Below, piece after piece: positions 31,025 through 40,462 of a DNA stretch of 40,462 bases (position 1 is the first letter of the stretch; every line of letters begins with the position of its first letter). Source of the stretch: Mesostigma viride (taxonomy: Eukaryota; Streptophyta; Mesostigmatophyceae; Mesostigmatales; Mesostigmataceae); assembly GCA_009746045.1 (NCBI GenBank), contig RPFO01000156.1:197501-237962 (forward strand), read 5' to 3'. The notes below the pieces were generated by a model. It was not told the origin of the DNA and did no database searches. It worked only from the letters and a program-made list of their open reading frames with translations. Both the position numbers and the translations under genes were made by a program.

Positions 31025-33045
31025 TTAATTAATTAATTAATTAAACTCGTGCTCCCGTTGGGGAGTCACGGAGCACCGAAGTGCTTTTAATCCCTGTGTG
31101 TGCACTACAGGAGAAAGGGCAGAGACCCCCAGTCTCCTTCATGCCAAAGGCATGCCACAGCTGCAATCGGGCGCGGCTAGCTAAAAGGACAGGCTAACGG
31201 CGATCCGGCAAACTGTGGGTGCAATAAGACCCATGTGAGCATATCATAGCAAGGAGCGTGGGCAAGTAATCTGAACATAGCCAGGGCGTAGCATGGCTGT
31301 ACTAGGACTAGGCTAAGGCTATGGCTGGTTGTGTACCGTGCGTTGGCGGCACGTGACTAGGTGTGTTGGCACAGCTAGGCAACATTCTAGGCATGGCTGC
31401 CTTAGCGGCAGTGACGCCAATGGTTACAAGCTAGGGCTATTGCTATTCTAGCCCGCTGGGGGCGTCCACATCTTGTGGTTGATCATCAGGTCCCCGCCCC
31501 TCCAGTACACCTTGGGCTTCTGGGGGTCCTGCTTATGGCGGAGGTATTCCGGCCACAGGTCGCGTCGCTGCTGTTGCTGAGCGGGGGTGAGGTCGTCATC
31601 CAGCGTCCAGGTGAGGTCGTGCAACCGCTTGCGACGAGAGAGGAACCGCTGCTTATCCTCAGGGGAGGGGAAGGTGAGTAGGACTGGTGGGGGGGCCGCC
31701 TTGTCCCGTGAGTGGGGAAGGCGGTGGCACCCACGCAGTTCTACCTCACCTACCAGGCCCATGAGGGTAAGAAGCTGGTTCTTGAGCTCGTCAGCAAGAG
31801 AGGTTGACGTCTCACCTGGCTTCTGGGGGAAGCGACGTAGCACCACTCGGCACTCGCGGCGAGCGCGGTCGGTGACCTCCCGTTGCTGGGCCTGGCGGTG
31901 GTCCTCCAGCTCCTGGAGCTTCGTGGCGATGGCGTCGGTGGTGGAGGCGGTCGCTGACCGCAGCAGGTCCGCGTAGGAGAGCGGCGGGAGGTCGCCAGCA
32001 TCCTGCCGGGGTGGCTGGGATGCAATGGTGGCCGTCTGCTCCGCTATCTTGGGGACCTGTGTGGCCAGGGCCTCGGTATGGGCGGTGATGGCCTCAAGCT
32101 TCTTCAGGAGCACGCCACACTTGCCCTCCACCTGGTTAAGGCGAGAGACAAGTGCAGCATGCGTTTCCGAAGCCTGCGCCGTGGTGTGTAGCGCCGTGAA
32201 CTGGGGTTGTAGGCTGCTTGTGGACGACCTTGGTTTCCACGTTGGAGACCCGGGCCTCGACCGTGTTGAGCGTGGTGTTCAGCGATGTCAGCTGCTCGGC
32301 CAGCGGCCAGGTCACGTGCTCCTCCAGCACTGCGCGGATGTCATCCTTGCCGAGGGAGGAAGCCGATGGGGCTGCCGGCTGTGCGGGGGCTGGGGTGCGG
32401 AGCGTTCTGGTGATGTCGCCGAGGCGGATCTGGAATTGGCTGGTCAGGATAATCAGGCGTTGTTCTACTTCGTTCAAAGCATAGAGCCAGGACATGTCTC
32501 CATTGTAGTCGATAGCCGCCCCCACCTTGGGCACGAAGAGCTTCCGCTCCTGTTCGAGGAACTGGAGAACCTCGATGCATGCCTGCGGCGACAATTCTTG
32601 CCACCGGGTGAAGGCGAATCGTCGGTCGCCGGGGAGGAACTCGCTCCATTTTCGATCGTGGCAGGGTTTCTTGGGCTCAGGCGAGGCGCTTGGCGAGGGT
32701 TTGGCGGGTAAGCCTGTCGGCTGAACAATGGCGAGGGCGAGAGGGTTGGGCTGGGCGCTGGGAAGCTGTGCCAGCTCCTTTTCCAGCCCTCGTTTTGCTT
32801 TGGTAGTCGTCATAGCTGGTCACGTGCGTAACTTTGTCTATACTGCGTGGCAGCCGTAACCGTTTATACTGGCAAGTGCGTCTTAGAAAGGCGCATCGAA
32901 TGCAAGTGGTCTGACCGAATTTGGGGCTCAGACGCAAAAGATCTGAACTCCGCCGTCAGCCATACCGCCGTCAGCCATTTTCGTTGCTGATCGTTTCGAG
33001 TCACCCATAGATCAGTGTCAATGATAGATCAGTGTCAAAAATCAG
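31025..33045 (-). mobile_element. ORF1-only LINE (HAL1-like), 2.0 kb, inserted in DIRS repeat B2
   Basis: The minus-strand element starts near 33045, encodes an L1-type ORF1 and ends with a 3' UTR and (TTAA)n at 31025-31044. It is flanked by an 11-bp target-site duplication, TGCTTGGCAAA, at 31014-31024 and 33046-33056. The undisturbed target is present in B1 near 33646-33656, which proves the boundaries. No ORF2 (endonuclease/RT) is present and there is no room for one. Its last 30 bases before the tail equal those of the LINE fragment at 10143-10172. Confidence 0.88.
31448..32813 (-). pseudogene. LINE ORF1 protein, L1-like, split by one frameshift
   Basis: The reading starts at ATG 32813 and shifts frame once between about 32195 and 32222. 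It then continues through coiled-coil sequence to a stop at 31448; total about 455 aa. The N-terminal part is Pro/Lys-rich. The middle has heptad-like Leu/Val/Ile patterns (TLNTVEARVSNVETKV, then LVSRLNQVEGKCGVLLKKLE). The C-terminal third has an RRM-like segment (RRECRVVLRRFPQ, PVLLTFPSPEDKQRFLSRRK) and a terminal domain DDDLTPAQQQQRRDLWPEYL. Coiled coil, RRM and C-terminal domain in this order define L1-type ORF1p, a trimeric RNA-binding chaperone that coats LINE RNA. The frameshift means this copy is not functional. Confidence 0.82.
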
Positions 33046-33095
33046 TGCTTGGCAAAGGCTAGCCTTACCCCCAAACACGCAGGGAGGGTGGGCGG

Positions 33096-33536
33096 GAAAA
33101 GAAAAGAGGCCGACCTTAGCTAGGTGGGTTTGTTTTTGTCCTTTTTTGCGTGTCATGCGGCCTTGGCCCGGACGGCATTTTTTCGCCACGCAAATGTTGC
33201 GTCTGAACAAATGACGCAATGTGGCGTTCTAATTGCCGGCAGCTTACGTAAGGCTGCCGGGGCTATTAGGTCACATATAGTGCGTGAGAGAAAGAATCTA
33301 GATCTAGTTAATCACTACGCCATGAGCCAAGAAACCTAGACAGCTAGTGGCAGGTTTATATCTCAACGTAGCTCCTGCCACCTGGCCAAGAAAAACTGGC
33401 CAAAGCTTTGGCCACGACTGATCCGGGATCAGGCCGCACCGGCCTCAAAAGGTATGTCACGTGAACCCAATAACCTAGCTATAGCGGCTACCCTTCCATC
33501 TCACTATAAAGAAACTATGTTCAGAGAACCACGATT
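33096..33536 (-). repeat. DIRS-like element A2 repeat (441 bp)
   Basis: Nearly identical to 39797-40230; differences are insertions of 2, 4 and 1 bases. It carries the same chain of hairpins. Flanked by B2 on the left and B1 on the right. Confidence 0.93.
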
Positions 33537-33537
33537 A

Positions 33538-33671
33538 TATTAACCGTGGAACTCCAGGGTAACCAGACTCTTTTTTAAAACAATGAGTGGAGCACATACA
33601 AAAGGCAGGCCACATCCCGGCCGCCGATGCTCATGGGAACACTTATTGCTTGGCAAAGGCTAGCCTTACCC
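33538..33671 (-). repeat. DIRS-like element B1 repeat (134 bp)
   Basis: From ATTAACCGTGGAACTCCA to GGCTAGCCTTACCC. It is the intact counterpart of B2 and shows the empty target site of the LINE. Confidence 0.88.
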
Positions 33672-33743
33672 TTATATCCCTCCCTGGCGATCCATGCCAG
33701 GGGCAAAGAACCTAGCATAATGACAGAGAAATGAACAACCAAA

Positions 33744-34660
33744 TTAGGTGGAGGGCAATTTCAAAATAGCCCGCCAGGCCCGAGGGGGGCAGGCGGCCAT
33801 GGCCCGAAGAATAACCTCAGGCAGCTGCACCTCCAAACTGCGGTGCAAGCCCACATAATGGGCAACCGTGGAGCTGCTAAGCCAGCGCCCCCGGCCCTGG
33901 ATGTCCCCCATGCTGCGACCCGCGAGGAAATCGTGAGTGGCACCTCCATGCCGCAGCCCGTGAATGGTGAAAATCTGGGCGACCCCCAAGGCCTGACTCG
34001 CAGCCTGCCAAATGCGCCGGAATTGCGGGTATAGGTGAAAGGGAACACGGCCTCCCAAGCGTGCTTACCCGCGATGCAGTGACGGAGGATGGTTTCAGAC
34101 ATCACATCTTCTACCACCACTGACTGAGTCTTGCCCTTAGTAGAGGTCTTGGTAGACCTCAGCAGTAGGGCGCCCCGTTGAGCCGGCCCAAGCCGAACGT
34201 CAGGCTGGAGGCGCACATGGCCAACACGGAGGTTCAGCGCCTCTGAGATTCGCAGGTAATGGCGGAACACGATGACAACCAGCAGGCCCGCAAGGCGCTG
34301 ACCTTGCATGACCATCGTGCTGGCAAGTGCAAACGCCGCCTCCCATGGAATGGGAGGAGGGGCATGGGGGGCACAAGTGTTTTCCACCCAGCGAGGACGC
34401 CACGGGCCAAGTCCCACCGCTTCACCATACCGGGATAATAAAGTTGCAACCCCATCAAGGCATTGACACACACTTGGCGGCTGTACCCCCGAAAATGAGC
34501 CCAGGCGACATACGCACAAAATGTCTCCTCAAGGGTGTCAGCTCGTGACGATGACCCGTCCGCCCGCCCACCAGCCTCCCACCAAGTCAAGAGGGAATCA
34601 AGACCACGACGGTAGGCCAGCAAAGTAGCCGGCTTTACTTTCCCCTCTAGCAATGGAAGG
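33744..34660 (-). pseudogene. DIRS-like tyrosine recombinase, two frameshifts
   Basis: Three successive minus-strand frames make one protein. The first (from about 34660) gives the N-terminal SAM-like core-binding region (TLLAYRRGLDSLLTWWEAGG). The second (ending in the 34060s) gives the start of the catalytic domain with RISEALNLRVGHV, where Arg is the first catalytic residue. The third (34058-33744) gives HGLRHGGATHDFLAGRS, then GRGRWLSSSTVAHYV, with His-x-x-Arg, a Trp in the position of the second His, and the nucleophile Tyr. This enzyme integrates the circular DNA intermediate of DIRS elements, in place of a DDE integrase. Both shifts would destroy the protein. Confidence 0.85.
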
Positions 34661-34891
34661 TAGCTATAACAGGTGCAGGGGGCCCCGGGTTAGGATGGAT
34701 GCCTTCTGCGGTCAGGTCGCGCACCCAGCCTGCCAAGAAAGTCGCCATGGATTGGCCGCGAGAAACGCCATCGGCTGGTTGAAGTGCACTCGGCGTCCAC
34801 ACCCACTGCATGGGAACGACTCCCCGTGGCGAGGGTCAGCGCGCACAAGCGGCGGCACTGCTTGTTGAGCTTGTGGGATGAGGACCGCCCC
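34651..34891 (-). pseudogene. C-terminal part of the DIRS RNase H domain, with a 2A-like motif
   Basis: Beyond the inserted TIR element the RNase H region resumes: GRSSSHKLNKQCRRLCALTL in one frame, then WVWTPSALQPADGVSRG in another. That ending (W-x-P-S-x-L-x-x-A-D-x-x-S-R) is the typical end of a retroelement RNase H. The same frame goes on to LTAEGIHPNPGP, which resembles a 2A ribosome-skipping peptide, and stops about 10 codons later. The recombinase follows in the third frame. At least one frameshift lies inside this piece. Confidence 0.7.
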
Positions 34892-34895
34892 TTAG

Positions 34896-36659
34896 TGTCC
34901 AAAAACCAAATGTCCTCATTTGAGGACATAGTCCTCGTTTGAGACGGGGGGGGTCAGGGGGGCGGTTTTGGCGCCAAAGTTGGTCCTGAGGATCCCTGGT
35001 GGGTTTTGGCGCGAAACTGGGATAGGTACTGAGCGCGCCAAGCCCCCGGGGTCGACAGGGGCCGACCGTACCTGGAAAATATGAGGCGAGGAAAAGTACC
35101 TACTACAGCAAGAACGTTGCAATGTAATCGAGCATTTTGTCGAGTGACGGCTATGGGGTCGTTCCAGCTCTGAGGCTTGCCTGAACGTTATAGGCCATTA
35201 TTTTGCCCCGAATGAAGACAGAACTTTAGATCATCATCTATTCATTTCGAAGATGCTGCTTTTGACGTGCAGGTGCTTTGTATATGTCGAAAATATTGTT
35301 CATGAACGGATTTTGGCATCGTTGAAGAAAATCTGGAAGCTACGTAGATGGCATGATAGGTCAGTATGCAGTTCGGTTTTACAATTTCTTTTTCCGCCCA
35401 GTAGCTGCGGATATCGCGAGTATGGGTTATGGTACGCTTCTGGGTTAATGGGCGACCCGGGCAACAGAGGGACCTGGGCAGTTAGATGGGTCAAAGAGTC
35501 TCCATTTTTTCGTCGTGATATCGCAGTCACGCCTGGCGAAAACCACGGCGAGCGCGAGCCATATTTTACTTTTGCCGCAAGGCTGGGTGCTTCCCGGGCG
35601 TCACCGTCCTTTAATATATATTTCTTGAGCTGTCCCGCGCAGCTGGCGGCCTGGGCGCACGTCAAGAACAAGGTTCCGGATGTCATCCGCAACCGCATCG
35701 TTCTAAATAAGCGTGTCAAGAGTATCGTAGCTTATAACCCCCGCAGACTTAATGATTCCGGTTCTTTTCAATGCCCAACGTCGTGGTTGTGATTACGCCT
35801 ATGTCCGGGGAACTTAAAGGAAGTTTGCTGGGTAATGCTTTCTTTTCCCGTGGTGTCACTGAAAAGGTAAACGGCCTTGCGTCGTCAAAACAGCAGCAAG
35901 TAGAAGTCACTGTGCTTAGTTGCAATGTGGTAGTTTGATTTAACACATATACTGCCTTGTTGCTGAAAACTTTTTCAAGGCTTGCTGGGATGTTGCCCAT
36001 ATGTTTCTAACGCTTAACCTCATGTCCAAGTGAGCTAGACTGGCTTGGAAACTTGAGCTTTTCATGCTTACATTGTGCTTGTATTGCTATTTGTGCCTCT
36101 TTGCAGTATCTGCTTCATATATGATTGAAGGCTTAAGCATCATTGTCGAGCACCGTGGTGGCAGCCAAGCCTCCAATAACGATCACAGACCTAACCTTGG
36201 CAAGTATTTGCTTCTTATTTCATTCTTTGGACTGAGCTAGCTTTGAGCTAGCTTTACACCTGCTATTTGGCCTGCACCATGGTCCCTGGCTGCCAGTTAC
36301 ATTTTGTGCCCCCCCCCGGCAGGCTGCAGGGTCTAGGATAGCGAGGGTGTAATGTAGACATGTTGTGGGCACCTTGGGTGCATTTTCAGGACCAGCCATG
36401 ACCTGGCCCTGCCTTCTTTCTGGGCATATTGTTGGCTTGAGTGCTTGTTGGTCACTCGCGTAGCGACCCCCCTGCATTCATAAATCGTAAACAATTATAC
36501 AATGAGCATATTTCATGGATGTTAAGCATTGCTACTCTTGAACATATCATAAATGAACATGGTTCCATGCCGTACCCATGGATATGTTGAAATGTGTGAG
36601 TTATTACAAATGGTATCCATGCTTAAAAATGTCCTCATATGAGGACATTTTCTTGGTGA
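34896..36659. mobile_element. 1.76-kb TIR element inserted into the DIRS RNase H region
   Basis: Both ends carry a palindrome: ATGTCCTCATTTGAGGACAT at 34909-34928 and ATGTCCTCATATGAGGACAT at 36629-36648. The flanks outside are similar in inverted orientation (TGTCCAAAAACC and TCACCAAGAAA). TTAG occurs on both sides (34892-34895, 36660-36663) as a possible target-site duplication. The two halves of an RNase H domain lie directly outside, which proves an insertion. Inside there is no recognisable transposase. A 179-codon plus-strand frame (35253-35792) overlaps a 139-codon minus-strand frame and neither resembles a known family, so it is probably non-autonomous. Confidence 0.75.
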
Positions 36660-36666
36660 TTAGACA

Positions 36667-38787
36667 TTAGCCAAGCAGCCCAACGCCGCGGTGGAGTCCA
36701 CCAACCTCACCACCCCGCTTGCCTCGGTTTGCCAAGCTGCGCGCACTCCTCTCCACGCCCTTCACTGCAGCCCGCACCTCCTTCTCGTTGATGTGCATCC
36801 CCGGATCCCGCCAACGACTCCGGACCCCAACCCGCCATTGCTGGCTAGTGATTGCTTGTTGCGCCCGCGCGCTCAGTGGCCTAGGGCCAGCGTAGGCCAC
36901 CTCACTTGGTATGAGCAAAGTCGGGTACCCCCGCACCTCTCGTGCCCTCGCCAGCTCCGTCACATCGCCCGGCTCCATGGTTGCGTACACGACACCTTGC
37001 CCGTAGGTGGACGCGTCAGATGCAACCACCTCACGGGCCAAAGGTGCGCTTCGGTCAACCCTTAGCATGGGAGCCAAGGCCAGGGCACACTCTAACTCCT
37101 CCTCCCGCACCCCGGCCCACAGCACCCAGGATCGCTGCCCCCACCCTTGCAGGCTGATGAATTTGAAACATTGCTGCCAAATGGACAAGCAGCTGCGGCT
37201 TAACATCTGCAGCCACAACCACCGCCCCAAGACGGCAGCCAGCCCCTCGGCCGTAGCTCGGCCTCGAGTGAGTATAGCCTGCGTGTGGGCGATCACAAGG
37301 TTGAGCTGCTTGACCGTTGGTTCCAGCACGCCGTTCCGTCGGTGCACCACCCCTAGGGCTTCTAGCTCGTCCCCTTCCAGGCTCGCCATCTTAGTCTTCT
37401 CCTTAGACGGCACAAGGTTGTTAGGGAGGTAGCCTTCCTCAATAGCGCGCGTGATGAGCTGGTTCACCGCCTCGCAGGTCCGCCCGTTGCTGGCCACCAA
37501 GTCATCAATGGTGATGGACAGCATGGGGGCAGGGGGGTTTTCCAGGTCAATCTGAAGCTCCCCGGCGCGCTCCTCCTTGTACTCGATGGCCAAGCGCAGT
37601 GGCTGGCCACACTCGTCGCGCACCAAGGTGAGCTCACCTGCGCTTGAGAGGTAGTTGACCTGGCGCCTCGGATCCAGGGCACCGGTCATGTAGAGCACCA
37701 TCTCATGGATGGCCTCCCCCAGCGCCACCGCATGGGAATGTCCCATGGCCAGCACCTTGAGCACGGGCCACACCTTCCGCCTGGGCCCTGCCAGACCTAC
37801 GCTAGTCGACCACACACTAGGAAGCCCTTGGTAGTCCCACCACCACTCGGGCACCTCGATGGAATAGTAGTATGACACGAGGTCGCTCTTGGCGCAGTAG
37901 CACCAGCCTTTGATGTAGACCTCCACGAGGATGCCCAGGTGGGGTAGCAGGATCTTGGGGGGGTCCACCCACAGCAGGTTGCCCAGCTTCCTGTTGACGA
38001 TGAACCGAAGCTCACCCACCCCCTTGGCCACTCCAAAGCAGCCATCCACCCACTTGGGCCGCCTCTCCCGGAACGCCACCATGCCCACGCCCGCTGCCCG
38101 GCTCATGAGCTTGCCCCATTCAGCCATGGAGCATCCCCGGCTGGGCTTGGGCACATTCCAATACTTTGCGCTCGCCACGACCGCTGGCTTGATGCAGTTC
38201 TCTTCGCTGGCATATATCTCCCGCCAGCTCGGCCGCATAGCCAACAGGTCGAGCAGCCGTGCCTTCCCCGCCACCTCCGCCTTTGGTAGACTCACCGCGT
38301 CCGCGCGCAGTTGTTCATACTTATTCTGCTTCCCATATATTGCATCAGCACCTTCTTGCTCCTGGCCTGTCGCAACGCCCCCTACGCGGCGACTGTGCCA
38401 GGTGCAGTGCCTCTTGACCCTCGCAAGGGCCTCCTCCCTCCCCTTAGAGCACGCCCCTCTAGGGTTAGGAGGAGGGTCTTGCCCCCCTCCCCACAGCCAA
38501 TTAAGCCAACGCACTACCTTGCATTGCAGTGTGTACTCGCGGTGGCGGCGCGTGGCACGCTGTCGCCGGCGTGCCGATCTCACCCTGCCCCACGCGGTGT
38601 ACGCTGGCCTAAGTGGGTATGGCAGCGGGAAAAGGGAGCGGTCCCGCTGGGATTCTATTTCCCTACTTGTTGAGCCTTGCTGAGCTTGTCCAAGAGGATG
38701 GCAGTTTGGAGAGCTGCCTTGACAGCCGGGGTGGCTGACAGTGCAGCCTCCTCCCCCAATGGCAGGAGGTGGCTGGCCACCTTCCAC
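36667..38787 (-). pseudogene. DIRS-like reverse transcriptase-RNase H ORF, 3' end cut by insertion
   Basis: 706 codons. RT blocks in order: ELRFIVNRKLGN (about 259-270), AKSDLVSYYYSIEVPE with the first catalytic Asp302, and ITIDDL with Asp428-Asp429 (in place of the usual YxDD). RNase H begins with VVASDASTYGQGVVYAT (Asp591) and HINEKEVRAAV. The last part shifts frame: a neighbouring frame reads LVDSTAALGCLAN, the third RNase H Asp region. The domain then ends at the inserted TIR element and resumes at 34891. The first 150 or so codons overlap the gag-like ORF by 125 bp in another frame, so translation may need frameshifting, or the overlap is an artefact of decay. Confidence 0.85.
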
Positions 38788-39709
38788 CCCCCCCTCCTTG
38801 CCCCTCCACCTGCAGCAAGGCCGCCACCACCCTCATTAGGTACTCCATGCCCACAAGCTCCCCGGCTGCTGAGCCCAGCTCCTTGAGAAGGGTGTCCATG
38901 GCCAATGCAATGTTCATGACAATTTTCCTGTTCTCCATGTTCCGCCAATTTCCAGGCTTTACCGTCATGACCCACGACCGGATTCCCATCCCATTGTCGC
39001 TGGCGTCCTCCAACACCCCCGGCAGCACCCGCTCCGAAACCCGATATTTCACGCTCTTGGCTCGGCTTGGCAGCGCCACCCCTTTCGAGGCCTTGAAGTG
39101 GCTTCCCGCCCCCTCCATTCCTCCCAGCGCTGCCTTCAAACCTTGCATGAATTTCTCGGCTGCGACCTCCCCCTCCTCGTCCTCCTCGTCGTCCTGATTT
39201 TCGGTTTCCGGAGGTGCCCCAACGAATGTCGCCAACCTCGCCCTCATTTCCTTTCCGACAGCCCCCCCACCTGCCGAAACCTTGGCCGCGCCTTTCGGCT
39301 TGGCCATTTTTCGCTGCGCAGGTGTCGTTGGTGGCAGCGCCTGATCCTCCTCCTCGTCCGCCGCGAGATCTGCCACGGCCAGCAGTTTTGCCACCAACGT
39401 TCCGTTTGGGTCACGTGCGTCCAACACGTCGCCAACATCAACGTGATCGGCCAGCAACTGCACGACAGACTTCAGCTGGCTCGAGCTCCACGAGCTGGCG
39501 TCCGTCACCCAGTCCTCGGCACCGAAGACCTGCTCGACTGCCCCCACCGCCTCTGCGGGGCTGATGCACTTGGCGAGCAGAGTGGCGAGCTGCTTCTTTT
39601 TGGCGCTGAAGGCGACTGGCGCGTGACTGGCGGCAGCAGCCCGCGGTGTGGGCGTCCCGTCCTCCCCGCGCGCTGCCTGCCCTCCTGTAGCTTTGCGCCC
39701 CTTCGGCAT
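38663..39709 (-). CDS. DIRS-like gag-like ORF (ORF1), 348 aa
   Basis: An uninterrupted ORF starting 88 bp inside the A1 repeat. It has a Lys/Arg-rich N-terminus (MPKGRKATGGQ), an acidic stretch (DDEEDEEGE, about 177-185) and a C-terminal part with KYRVSERVLPGVLEDASDNG and GIRSWVMTVKPGNWRNMENRK. Position, size and charge fit the nucleocapsid-like first ORF of DIRS elements; no zinc knuckle is visible. The end overlaps the RT ORF by 125 bp in a different frame, and its last 50 residues are low-complexity, which may reflect a frameshift near 38800. Confidence 0.7.
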   Translation of the reverse strand: MPKGRKATGGQAARGEDGTPTPRAAAASHAPVAFSAKKKQLATLLAKCISPAEAVGAVEQVFGAEDWVTDASSWSSSQLKSVVQLLADHVDVGDVLDARDPNGTLVAKLLAVADLAADEEEDQALPPTTPAQRKMAKPKGAAKVSAGGGAVGKEMRARLATFVGAPPETENQDDEEDEEGEVAAEKFMQGLKAALGGMEGAGSHFKASKGVALPSRAKSVKYRVSERVLPGVLEDASDNGMGIRSWVMTVKPGNWRNMENRKIVMNIALAMDTLLKELGSAAGELVGMEYLMRVVAALLQVEGQGGGGGRWPATSCHWGRRLHCQPPRLSRQLSKLPSSWTSSARLNK

Positions 39710-39796
39710 TGCTGCTCAGGGCCAAAAATGGCTCCGACAGTACAGGTTCGTCAAACCAGAGGTTCGTTTCCCCTGGCTTGCTGTCGCCGCCCTCGT

Positions 39797-40230
39797 GAAA
39801 AGAAAAGAGGCCGACCTTAGCTAGGTGGGTTTGTTTTTGTCCTTTTTTGCGTGTCATGCGGCCTTGGCCCGGACGGCATTTTTTCGCCACGCAAATGTTG
39901 CGTCTGAACAAATGACGCAATGTGGCGTTCTAATTGCCGGCAGCTTACGTAAGGCTGCCGGGGCTATTAGGTCACATATTGCGTGAGAGAAAGAATCTAG
40001 ATCTAGTTAATCACTACGCCATGAGCCAAGAAACCTAGACAGTGGCAGGTTTATATCTCAACGTAGCTCCTGCCACCTGGCCAAGAAAAACTGGCCAAAG
40101 CTTTGGCCACGACTGATCCGGATCAGGCCGCACCGGCCTCAAAAGGTATGTCACGTGAACCCAATAACCTAGCTATAGCGGCTACCCTTCCATCTCACTA
40201 TAAAGAAACTATGTTCAGAGAACCACGATT
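39797..40230 (-). repeat. DIRS-like element A1 repeat (434 bp)
   Basis: Matches A2 at 33096-33536. It contains four successive perfect hairpins or palindromes: arms CCGGCAGC/GCTGCCGG (39937-39961), GTGGCAGG/CCTGCCAC (40042-40076), TGGCCAAAGCTTTGGCCA (40092-40109) and CTGATCCGGATCAG (40113-40126). Confidence 0.93.
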
Positions 40231-40301
40231 TTTTTCAACCAATAGGAATATATTCGTTAGGTGAATGAGGGTACCACGTATCGACCCGCTGGTTACCCAA
40301 T

Positions 40302-40304
40302 GTG

Positions 40305-40349
<45 letters not shown>

Positions 40350-40356
40350 GTGTGTT

Positions 40357-40404
<48 letters not shown>

Positions 40405-40428
40405 GTTGTTGTTGTTGTTGTTGTTGTT

Positions 40429-40462
<34 letters not shown>
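40302..40462 (+). repeat. (GTT)n microsatellite at the right edge
   Basis: About 160 bp of GTT with a few GTGTGTTTT and GTTTG interruptions, continuing off the window. It starts 70 bp outside the end of the DIRS-like A1 repeat. Confidence 0.97.

Larger units (their letters stand above)
30901..40230 (-). mobile_element. DIRS/PAT-like tyrosine-recombinase retrotransposon, with two nested insertions
   Basis: Order on the minus strand: A1 repeat (40230-39797), gag-like ORF, RT-RNase H ORF, tyrosine recombinase ORF, B1 (33671-33538), A2 (33536-33096), B2 (33070-33057 plus 31024-30901). A1 and A2 differ by three indels (7 bases in total) and few if any substitutions. This A1-ORFs-B1-A2-B2 layout is the split direct repeat structure of PAT/Kangaroo-type DIRS elements, and the recombinase confirms the class. 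The copy is dead: the recombinase has two frameshifts, RNase H is split by a 1.76-kb insertion, and B2 is split by a LINE. Without the insertions it would be about 5.5 kb. Confidence 0.88.

Noticed and set aside
35253-35792. 179-codon plus-strand frame in the TIR element
   Set aside because: No recognisable domain, overlapped by a 139-codon opposite frame, and no transposase residues visible. Not called as a gene.

Overview
The window is nuclear DNA of a eukaryote, most likely a chlorophyte green alga. Evidence for this: intron-rich genes with GT-AG introns, GC-rich exons in less GC-rich introns, a plant/algal-type J-domain/thioredoxin protein (ERDJ3A type), a candidate algal TGTAA polyadenylation signal 73 nt after one stop codon, and DIRS/PAT-type and L1-like retroelements. 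I cannot name the species.

Layout. 1-901 (-): 5' part of an unrecognised gene that runs off the left edge. 2222-8592 (+): six-exon patatin-like phospholipase, 343 aa. 8593-11186: retroposon debris (two LINE families and a tRNA-like SINE pair). 11530-15841 (-): five-exon ALKBH1-type dioxygenase, 474 aa. 16542-26004 (+): ten-exon ERDJ3A-like ER co-chaperone, about 635 aa, with one apparent frameshift in an 11-G run. 26340-30067: very long (GGGCAA)n arrays holding a MITE-like element and a retroposon tail. 30901-40230 (-): a DIRS/PAT-like tyrosine-recombinase retrotransposon with split direct repeats (A1-ORFs-B1-A2-B2). It was later broken by an ORF1-only LINE inserted in B2 and by a 1.76-kb terminal-inverted-repeat element inserted in its RNase H region. 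The right edge is a (GTT)n microsatellite.

The three host genes have no obvious shared pathway: lipid hydrolysis, nucleic-acid demethylation and ER protein folding. ALKBH1 and the ERDJ3A-like gene are divergent, with 700 bp between their start codons. All exon phases join consistently, apart from the G-run.

The main novelty is that about half of the 18 introns (nine by eye) carry diverged tandem copies of their own exon-intron junction: the last 10-30 bases of the exon plus the splice site, or the 3' splice site plus the start of the next exon. I call these junction echo arrays. They occur in all three genes, on both strands, at donors and acceptors. One has grown into a minisatellite of about 25 copies. 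They may record intron birth or growth by tandem duplication of splice-site segments.
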